Shown here: positions 28,050-34,944 of the stretch, piece after piece
How positions within the stretch are numbered: position 1 is the stretch's first letter
How the letters are laid out: each line of letters begins with the position of its first letter
Assembly (NCBI GenBank): GCA_903920205.1
Contig: CAIXLI010000174.1
Span: 1-34,944, forward strand
Source: an uncultured Pseudomonadota bacterium
GTDB taxonomy: Bacteria; Pseudomonadota; Alphaproteobacteria; UBA9219
Length of the DNA: 34,944 bases
Reading direction: 5' to 3'
Notes under the pieces: generated by a model
What the model saw: only the letters and a program-made list of their open reading frames with translations
What the model was told of the DNA's origin: nothing
Database searches by the model: none
Made by a program: the position numbers and the translations under genes

Positions 28050-28994
28050 CTATCCCTTCGCCCTTGGATGCGCGGCGCGGTAGGTGGCGGAGAGTTGTTG
28101 GGGGTCTACTTTGGTATAAAGTTGCGTCGTTGACAGGGAACTGTGGCCTAAAAGTTCTTGCAGGCTGCGCAGATCGGCTCCCGAGGCCAGAAGATGCGTG
28201 GCGAAGCTGTGGCGCAGGGCGTGGGGCGTGACGCTGTCGGGCAATCCCAATTGCCGCCGCAAAGAACGCAAACTGCGTTGCGCCACGGCGGGATTCAAAG
28301 CCTCGCCGCGCAAACCGACAAAAATAGGTGTGTCGTCTTTCAACGCATAGGGACAAGCGGCGAGATATTTTTCGACCGCCACGCGCACAACAGGAAGCAA
28401 AGGAACATTCCGTTGTTTGTTGCCTTTGCCCGTCACCGTGACGCGGTCATGACGCATGATGTCGGCGCGGGTGAGGCCTAAAGCTTCGCTGATACGCAAG
28501 CCAGCGCCGTACAATACCGTAAACAAAGCCTCGTCGCGCAAGCCGATCCAACTGTCTTGCAAAGAATCCGCCGCCAGAGAAATGATGTCCTGCGCCTGCG
28601 TTTCCGTCACGGGGCGGGGCAAACGGCGCGAAGTTTTGGGGACTTTCAGCAAATCAATCGCTTCGTTGCGCATTTGGCCGCTGCGATCGCACCAGCGGAA
28701 AAAATTCCGCACTCCCGCCACGGCGCGGGCACGGGACGCCGCGCCGATATGATCCGCCGCACTATGCGCCAGCCATGCGCGGAAATCCGTTAGAGTCAGG
28801 GACGAGAGCATCGCAATCGTAATCTGCCCCCCGCGATGCAGGGTTAGAAAATGAAAAAGGTTCTGGAGATCGAAGCCGTAGGATTCGACCGTGTTATCCG
28901 CGATGCGTTTTTCATCCTGCAGCCAGCCGCGCCAACGCGCCAAAGCGTCGATCACTTCGGCGGAAAGGGGGAGGATTGTGATGTCTGCGGTCAC
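28050..28994 (-). CDS. xerC: tyrosine recombinase XerC
   Basis: YGAGLRISEAL, HALRHSFATHLLASGADLRSLQELLGHSSLSTTQLYTKV. Confidence 0.9.
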   Translation of the reverse strand: MTADITILPLSAEVIDALARWRGWLQDEKRIADNTVESYGFDLQNLFHFLTLHRGGQITIAMLSSLTLTDFRAWLAHSAADHIGAASRARAVAGVRNFFRWCDRSGQMRNEAIDLLKVPKTSRRLPRPVTETQAQDIISLAADSLQDSWIGLRDEALFTVLYGAGLRISEALGLTRADIMRHDRVTVTGKGNKQRNVPLLPVVRVAVEKYLAACPYALKDDTPIFVGLRGEALNPAVAQRSLRSLRRQLGLPDSVTPHALRHSFATHLLASGADLRSLQELLGHSSLSTTQLYTKVDPQQLSATYRAAHPRAKG

Positions 28995-29038
28995 GCGGAT
29001 ACCCTTATGACTTTTCTCTTACCCCCCAAAAAATCTTT

Positions 29039-29191
29039 GTCATTCCGCATAAATGCGCTTTTTGTTCTTCACAAAATGCGCGTTTATGCGGAATCCCATT
29101 GGGTTTTCTTGGGGCGAGAAAAACAAATGGGATTCCGGATAAATTCGCATTTTTTCAAGAAAGAGCAAAAAAGCGAATTTTCCGGAATGAC
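29039..29191. repeat. dispersed palindromic element, family B (full, bipartite)
   Basis: GTCATTCCGCATAAATGCGC...GCGCGTTTATGCGGAATCCCA, linker, TGGGATTCCGGATAAATTCGC...GCGAATTTTCCGGAATGAC. Confidence 0.8.
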
Positions 29192-29237
29192 GGGAGATTT
29201 TTAAGAGGCGTAGAGGTTCTCCTCTAAAATTCTTTTG

Positions 29238-29909
29238 TTACGCCGCCTTATTCAAAATCTTCTGCCCCGACTTCTGCCAATCAACGACGAACTGCGCCAA
29301 GCCTTTGTCGGTCAAAGGATGAGAGAAAAGCTGGCGAATGACGTTGGGGGGGATGGTGGCTACATGCGCACCCATCAAGGCCGCCTGAACGACATGTTGG
29401 GGACTGCGGACGGAGGCGACCAAAACTTCGGTCTTAAAATCGGGATAGGACGAATAGATTTGGCAAATATCCGCGATCAACTGCATGCCGCTTTCGCCGA
29501 CATCGTCCAAACGCCCGACAAAGGGAGAAACAAAGGTCGCGCCCGCTTTCGCCGCCAAAATCGCCTGCGCCGCCGAGAAGCAAAGCGTGACGTTAACCAT
29601 CGTGCCCTGTTCCGACAAATGCTTGCAAACCTTGAGGCCTGCGGGGGTCAAAGGCACCTTAACCGCGATGTTTTTGGCGATTTTTGCCAAGAACAGGCCT
29701 TCTTCCAGCATCGTTTCATAGTCGGTCGCGCCGACTTCGGCGCTGACGGGGCCCGGGACGATTGCAGAAATCTCTTTGATTAATTCGATAAAGTTGGCAT
29801 GACCAGACTTCGCCACCAGCGATGGGTTGGTCGTAACCCCGTCCAGCAAACCGGTTGCGGCAAGGTCTTTAATGTCATTAAGATCGGCGGTATCGACAAA
29901 GAATTTCAC
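29238..29909 (-). CDS. fructose-6-phosphate aldolase / transaldolase-like protein
   Basis: [61 protein letters not shown]. Confidence 0.9.
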   Translation of the reverse strand: MKFFVDTADLNDIKDLAATGLLDGVTTNPSLVAKSGHANFIELIKEISAIVPGPVSAEVGATDYETMLEEGLFLAKIAKNIAVKVPLTPAGLKVCKHLSEQGTMVNVTLCFSAAQAILAAKAGATFVSPFVGRLDDVGESGMQLIADICQIYSSYPDFKTEVLVASVRSPQHVVQAALMGAHVATIPPNVIRQLFSHPLTDKGLAQFVVDWQKSGQKILNKAA

Positions 29910-29954
29910 GGCGCTCTCCTTGGTTCGGCTCAGTTTCGGTAGTCCTTATAGCTC

Positions 29955-31958
29955 ATGATAAATGCTTCCGCCATACCCCAGAAAACACTGCGCGTTCTTG
30001 TACCCGCGCCGTTGGGGGATGCGTATGATTATCTGCCGCCGGAAGGGGAAATCCTGCAAAAGGGCGCATTTGTCGAGGTTCCCTTTGGGGGACGCAAGAT
30101 GATCGGCGTGGTTTGGGGGGCCGGCACGGGCGAGGTGCCGGAGGATAAGCTAAAGGCCATTATACGCCCCCTACCCCTTCCTTTGGTGCCGGAAGTCAGT
30201 CGCGCCTTCGTTGATTGGGTTGCGGGATATACGCTGACTCCGGCGGGTGCCGTTTTGAAAATGATGTTTGGCAGCGCAAAATTGATCGAGCCGAAGAAGA
30301 ACGATGCTTTTGTTTGCCCCGCCTTTGATCCCGACTTTCATCAGCCTTTGTTAAGCGACGACCAGAAGAAAGCCGCCGAGGTTCTTAAAGGGAAAGTCGG
30401 GGCGCAGTCGGATACTCTTCATACCACCCTCCTCGACGGCGTTACGGGTTCCGGCAAGACGGAAGTTTTTTGCGAGGCTATCGCCGAATGTTTGAGGCAG
30501 GGGAAACAGGCTCTTGTTCTATTGCCTGAAATCGCCATGACCGCCGCGCTGATCGACAGGTTTGCGGCGCGGTTCGGTGCTAGGCCTATTGAATGGCATT
30601 CGGGGTTGGGCGAACGTCAGCGGCGTTTGCATTGGCAGGCTATTGCACGGGGCGAGGCGAAATTTATCCTTGGAGCGCGGTCAGCTTTATTCCTGCCTTA
30701 TCCCGATCTTGGCTTGATTGTTGTCGATGAAGAGCATGAAGCGGCTTATAAACAAGAAGAAGGTGCGATTTATCATGGGCGCGATATGGCGGTAGCGCGG
30801 GCGCATTTGGGGAAGATTCCCGTGGTGTTGTCCAGCGCTACGCCGTCGTTAGAGTCTTTATTCAACACGCAGCAAGGTAAATACGATCATGTCGTTCTGC
30901 GCGAGCGTTTCGGCTACGCGCAGATGCCACACATCGAGGTTGTCGATTTGCGCCGCTATAAACTATCCGCGCAGGAATTTATTAGCCCACCGTTGTTTGA
31001 CGGGTTACAAGAAACGCTCGCCGCAGGACGGCAGGCGATGTTATTTTTGAACCGGCGCGGTTATGCGCCGCTGACTTTATGCCGAAGCTGCGGTCATCGC
31101 TTGCAATGCCCGCAATGTACCGCTTGGCTGACCGAACACAAGACATCCAGCCGCCTGCATTGCCACCATTGCGGATACACCATGCGCTTGCCCAACACTT
31201 GCCCGTCTTGCGAAGCCGAAGGACGCTTTGCCGCCTGCGGTCCCGGGGTGGAGCGCATTGCGGAAGAAGTTAAAAAGCGTCTGCCCGAGGCGCGTTTTGC
31301 CGTCATGGCGAGCGATACGTTGGAAAGCCCCGAGGCGGCTCAGGCCTTGGTTGACCAAATGGCGCGGCGTGAACTCGATCTTTTGATCGGCACGCAGATT
31401 ATGGCGAAGGGATACCATTTCCCCCGCCTAACTTTTGTCGGCGTTGTGGACGGAGATCTTGGTTTGGCGGGGGGCGACCCTCGCGCCGCCGAACGCACCT
31501 TCCAGCTTTTGCAACAAATGGCGGGGCGTAGCGGGCGGGGCGAAGATGCGGGGCGCGTTCTGTTGCAAACGACAGCGCCGGAGCATCCCGTGATGAAGGC
31601 GATTATCAAGGGCGACCGCGATGCTTTTATGCAAGCTGAGCTCAACGAACGCGCTGCCTATCGCCTGCCACCCTATTGGCGTTTAGCGAGTCTGACAATT
31701 TCCGGCGAGGATGTGAATCAGGTTATCAAAGCGGCGCAACATTTGGCATCAACTGCGCCGCAGAACGAAAATTTGAGAATCCTCGGCCCCGCGCCTGCGC
31801 CCTATGCGCGGCTTCGGGGTCGTTATCGGCATCGCGTGATGGTTCAGGCGCCGCGCAGCGTCAACCTATCCGCCGTGCTGCGGCGTTGGTTGGCGACGGT
31901 CAAACTGCCGAGGAATTTGCGGCTGTTGATCGATGTCGATCCGTATAGTTTTCTTTAG
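29955..31958 (+). CDS. priA: primosomal protein N' (PriA helicase)
   Basis: DGVTGSGKTEVF, DEEHEAAYKQEE, Cys-rich zinc motifs CRSCGHRLQCPQC...CHHCGYTMRLPNTCPSC, GTQIMAKGYHFPRLTFVGVVDGD. Confidence 0.95.
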   Translation: MINASAIPQKTLRVLVPAPLGDAYDYLPPEGEILQKGAFVEVPFGGRKMIGVVWGAGTGEVPEDKLKAIIRPLPLPLVPEVSRAFVDWVAGYTLTPAGAVLKMMFGSAKLIEPKKNDAFVCPAFDPDFHQPLLSDDQKKAAEVLKGKVGAQSDTLHTTLLDGVTGSGKTEVFCEAIAECLRQGKQALVLLPEIAMTAALIDRFAARFGARPIEWHSGLGERQRRLHWQAIARGEAKFILGARSALFLPYPDLGLIVVDEEHEAAYKQEEGAIYHGRDMAVARAHLGKIPVVLSSATPSLESLFNTQQGKYDHVVLRERFGYAQMPHIEVVDLRRYKLSAQEFISPPLFDGLQETLAAGRQAMLFLNRRGYAPLTLCRSCGHRLQCPQCTAWLTEHKTSSRLHCHHCGYTMRLPNTCPSCEAEGRFAACGPGVERIAEEVKKRLPEARFAVMASDTLESPEAAQALVDQMARRELDLLIGTQIMAKGYHFPRLTFVGVVDGDLGLAGGDPRAAERTFQLLQQMAGRSGRGEDAGRVLLQTTAPEHPVMKAIIKGDRDAFMQAELNERAAYRLPPYWRLASLTISGEDVNQVIKAAQHLASTAPQNENLRILGPAPAPYARLRGRYRHRVMVQAPRSVNLSAVLRRWLATVKLPRNLRLLIDVDPYSFL

Positions 31959-32217
31959 GCTTATGCCTCCTGATATATCGTCACTCCTCGACAGCTGAAA
32001 AAGGCTAGGGAAGCTCTTTATTTTTTGTTTTTCAAAGAGTTCTATTGCTCAATATCCCCTTTATAAGAACAGGGCTCCCCTGTCTTCCTTCTTGGATGCC
32101 CTCGTTGACCCCGATCGGGAGCCGCAACGATCCCTTGGGCTAAACAGTCTAATTAAGGAATCGTTAAACTGAGTGCGCAATGATGTATGGATACGTCACT
32201 TTATTGTGGAACTTGCC

Positions 32218-34086
32218 ATGAACATTGGGACAATTCTGCCTGCTGGTTTCCTGGTCTGGGAGACAAGCCATAGACGGACAACTGTGGGGGTTGTTTGCGG
32301 GTTATTTTGGCTTTCCTGTGCCATACCCTCCCCAGCTTTCGCCGCTTCGCATCCTGGAAGCTGCGCGTCCACCAGTGGCGATGCAGCAGGTGCTTGTCAA
32401 TTTGAAGTCCAGTCATACACAGAGGCTCTTTCGCCAGCCCTCAGCATGGGCATACGGTTAGACGCAGGGATACGGGATGTTCTCTTCAACAACTTTTCCA
32501 CTGTCGGACCTAGATTCGTAAGCAACCTCAGCGGCAATGACTTTTTCGTGCCGCAGAAGACGGGGAAAGAATATTTGTCGTTTATCACATCGCCCCCGTC
32601 AGGCGTCACGATAGACTATGCCGTTGTGCCGAGGATTTATACAGCAACCCCTTCGCCCGCTTATGCTACATGCGGCACGCCGTCTCCAAGTTCGATTGAC
32701 GTTTCGGTGCCCACGGCTGCCAACTCGACTTCGCCGGTTATCGTTCATTCCTATTCCTTGGTGCTGAACCCACTCAATCCCTCAACCACGCAAACAACGG
32801 TCGGCACAACGACGCAGGGACAAAGCCCGGCGCATTTCAACTATACGCGGCAGGATTGTTCGACCGATGACGAAGGGAACAACGTCTGCACAACTGCCAA
32901 TTTCCTCGAAGACCAGCAATTGGTTTTTTCAGCAACGGGGGGTCTTCCTAGTTTTAGTTGGGGAGCACCTGTGGTGACGAGCTCTATTTCATCTGATTGT
33001 TCTAAACCCTACGCTCCCCCTATCAATGGGGTGTGCGGCGCGGCGAACGGGGACTATTCTTCGACCGCACCTTCAACCGGTTTGTGTAGTTCAGGAAACG
33101 CCAGCGCTGTAACGACAGGAAGTAGCGGGACGTGGACCTGGATGTGCTCAGGTGTCAACGGGGGAAGCAATCAATCTTGTATGGCGATGGTGCCCCCCCC
33201 ATGCAGTGCAAAGGCTGACAAAACGGCTTCGATCAGCAGCATCTGCCAACCTGTAGGGGTTTCCGTAAAGCCGCTAACATGCACGTCTGCTCACGCGCAA
33301 CCAGTCGATCTTAGCATTTTGTTGGATGCTAGCGGAAGCATGCAACCTGTCATCGCGGCTGCAGAGACCGCCTTTAAGGGACTGCTATCCAAGCTTTCGT
33401 CACATGGGTCAAACGTCAACTACAGTGTCGTTATGATTGGTGGGAGTGGGGGCTACACTCCGTCGGGTAGTGGCGGGGATGTCTGCCCCTATGGGTACCT
33501 TGCCCCCTTTGGTCACCCCAACGTCACTTCCATACTGGATAATTTGGGGCTTGTGGTCGCCGATACCAACACCCCCATCGCTGCGGCTATGAATTTTGCC
33601 GCCCGCGATTTAACCAACACGGGGCATCAGCGCGCCATGATCTTGATCAGCGATGGCGTGGATACATGTCTGGATGCCACTGGCAATCCTAATATCACGC
33701 CGACCATCCGGACGATGCAAAACAATGGCATCAAGATGTATGGCGTGCAAATTCTCAATCCCCCCACCAGCGATACGGGTAAGATAAATTTCGACACGCT
33801 TAACCTCTACAGTTCGGTTGATAATACGGGTGGCGAAATCAACGCCACGGCTTTATCCAACGCCTTGGATAGTATGATCCAAAACGCTACGCAAACATGC
33901 CAGCTTAGCGCGACGATCTATAATCCGACCGACGGCACGACAGTCGGCACTTTATCAGCGGGATCCTCCCTGACTCTTCTGCCCGGCATCTACAACGTCA
34001 CATTCTCACTTTGCGATCAAACAAGCAGCAAGACTCTTACAATTACAGCCGCCACGCAGCTTGATCCGGGGATGGTTTGCAAGTGA
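32218..34086 (+). CDS. secreted von Willebrand factor type A domain protein
   Basis: Signal peptide TTVGVVCGLFWLSCAIPSPAFA; MIDAS DASGS in VDLSILLDASGSMQPV...ADTNTPIAAAMNFA...RAMILISDGVDTC; Cys-containing CGAANGDYSSTAPSTGLCSSGN...TWTWMCSGVNGGSNQSC module. Confidence 0.85.
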   Translation: MNIGTILPAGFLVWETSHRRTTVGVVCGLFWLSCAIPSPAFAASHPGSCASTSGDAAGACQFEVQSYTEALSPALSMGIRLDAGIRDVLFNNFSTVGPRFVSNLSGNDFFVPQKTGKEYLSFITSPPSGVTIDYAVVPRIYTATPSPAYATCGTPSPSSIDVSVPTAANSTSPVIVHSYSLVLNPLNPSTTQTTVGTTTQGQSPAHFNYTRQDCSTDDEGNNVCTTANFLEDQQLVFSATGGLPSFSWGAPVVTSSISSDCSKPYAPPINGVCGAANGDYSSTAPSTGLCSSGNASAVTTGSSGTWTWMCSGVNGGSNQSCMAMVPPPCSAKADKTASISSICQPVGVSVKPLTCTSAHAQPVDLSILLDASGSMQPVIAAAETAFKGLLSKLSSHGSNVNYSVVMIGGSGGYTPSGSGGDVCPYGYLAPFGHPNVTSILDNLGLVVADTNTPIAAAMNFAARDLTNTGHQRAMILISDGVDTCLDATGNPNITPTIRTMQNNGIKMYGVQILNPPTSDTGKINFDTLNLYSSVDNTGGEINATALSNALDSMIQNATQTCQLSATIYNPTDGTTVGTLSAGSSLTLLPGIYNVTFSLCDQTSSKTLTITAATQLDPGMVCK

Positions 34087-34113
34087 AGAAGTCGGCGAGA
34101 TAAATACGGAACT

Positions 34114-34177
34114 TATGCGCGGATTCGGGGGCGTTATCGGCATCGCCGTGATGGTTCAAGCGCCGCGCAGCGTGAAC
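34114..34177 (+). pseudogene. duplicated fragment of priA 3' region
   Basis: TATGCGCGGATTCGGGGGCGTTATCGGCATCGCCGTGATGGTTCAAGCGCCGCGCAGCGTGAAC matches priA 31803-31865 with 4 mismatches and 1 inserted base. Confidence 0.9.
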
Positions 34178-34232
34178 ACGAAGCCCTTGAGCCATAAATC
34201 CATCGCCACTGTTCGCTGAAAAGCCATCTGTT

Positions 34233-34279
34233 TTCCGTGTTCGCGTCAAAGCAAGCGCGTTGCCGCGCTACGGAATGAC
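34233..34279. repeat. dispersed palindromic element, family A
   Basis: TTCCGTGTTCGCGTCAAAGCAAGCGCGTTGCCGCGCTACGGAATGAC; reverse complement matches 15511-15557. Confidence 0.75.
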
Positions 34280-34530
34280 AAATTTTTCAAAAAATAACGG
34301 ACGGTAATAGCCTTAACCCTCTTTCAGAATCGCACCGAATTACCCTTATCTGGCCATAAGTTACCCCATACAGGCAATCCAATTACTTTCATGACTTTTA
34401 TTTTAGAATAGTGAGCATGAAAGTTTTTTCACTTTCAGAGTTTGCGGGTAAGGTTGTTTTAGGAAATGATCTCTAGAAGACGTAATCGCTAGAAGATGAA
34501 GAAGAAAAATCGTTTAAAAGGAACAGCACC

Positions 34531-34740
34531 GTGTTAGTCGAACTTTCGCCAGCTACTTATCTCGCCCTTTGCGGCCTTGTCAGCGACGCGCTGCAACACC
34601 CCAGCGACGCGACTCCCCTTTTGATGCGCGCAGGGCAAGAATTGAGCGGCGTGACGGCGGGTGGCATGATCCCTTCGGAATTGGTTGAACAACCCGAATA
34701 TATCGAAAATCTTCGCCGCGCGGGTTTTGCCCGCCGCTGA
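34531..34740 (+). CDS. small hypothetical protein (69 aa)
   Basis: GTG start with AAAAGGAACAG upstream; followed 28 nt later by an intrinsic terminator. Confidence 0.6.
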   Translation: MLVELSPATYLALCGLVSDALQHPSDATPLLMRAGQELSGVTAGGMIPSELVEQPEYIENLRRAGFARR

Positions 34741-34768
34741 TGCTTTTGACGCAAAGGCTCACGATCAA

Positions 34769-34792
34769 TCCCGCCCAACGGCGGGATTTTTT
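34769..34792 (+). terminator. intrinsic terminator
   Basis: TCCCGCCCAACGGCGGGATTTTTT. Confidence 0.8.
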
Positions 34793-34842
34793 GTAGGGAA
34801 TTACGTTTTTGTACGGAAAACTGCCCTAAACCACGGCAATAA

Positions 34843-34919
34843 TGGTGCGCCCGGAGGAATTCGAATCCCCAACCTTCTGATTCGTAGTCAGATGCTCTAT
34901 CCAGTTGAGCTACGGGCGC
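34843..34919 (-). tRNA. tRNA-Arg(ACG)
   Basis: Reverse complement GCGCCCGTAGCTCAACTGGATAGAGCATCTGACTACGAATCAGAAGGTTGGGGATTCGAATTCCTCCGGGCGCACCA: 7-bp acceptor stem, anticodon ACG, TTCGAAT T-loop, encoded CCA. Confidence 0.97.
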
Positions 34920-34944
34920 TACGTCAAGGAGGCGCAACCTAACC

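Noticed and set aside
28050-28994. Tyrosine recombinase as integrase of a mobile island
   Set aside because: Sequence and context fit housekeeping XerC; no att-like direct repeats or phage genes nearby.
28851-29204. 117-aa ORF covering the xerC start and downstream repeat
   Set aside because: Antisense to the xerC N-terminus, then translation of the palindrome; not a credible gene.
34557-34937. 126-aa ORF beginning MRLLDVAPVAQLDRASDYESEGWGFEF
   Set aside because: VAQLDRASDYESEGWGFEF is a well-known spurious translation of a tRNA-Arg gene; the real feature is the tRNA at 34843-34919.
1-34944. CRISPR array or complete IS element
   Set aside because: No regularly spaced direct repeats and no transposase ORF seen; only dispersed palindromes.

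Overview
This is a bacterial chromosomal segment, alphaproteobacterial in character. A housekeeping backbone is interrupted by small accessory islands that encode secreted proteins. Recognisable backbone genes are der, bamB plus a YfgM-like gene, yejE-yejF, gmhA, ribF, an alpha/beta hydrolase, a DUF4743/NUDIX protein, a small methyltransferase, a sppA-murG-murC-murB block, rplK-rplA, a TPR/GT9-like protein, panD, xerC, a transaldolase-like aldolase (fsa/tal), priA and tRNA-Arg(ACG). The accessory material is: (i) a tandem array of four divergent signal-peptide proteins (1209-4451); (ii) a pair of Cys-rich 'FPPDNC' secreted proteins (12309-13371); (iii) a small lipoprotein (27656-28021); and (iv) a large secreted von Willebrand factor A protein (32218-34086). 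The main unexplained observations are: a 12-mer ATGAAAGTAATT (core GAAAGTAAT) at five intergenic sites, two of them exactly 31 nt upstream of near-identical TATAATCC promoters; accessory genes next to the 3' ends of housekeeping genes, with a partial duplicate of the host gene 3' end on the far side (clear for priA, tentative for ribF); a candidate structured RNA with GNRA-capped hairpins and its own terminator (about 596-810, minus strand); and two families of dispersed GTCATTCCG palindromic elements, with repeat-like sequence encoding C-terminal tails of two genes. Everything was read by eye from the sequence and the ORF track; no searches or folding programs were run.
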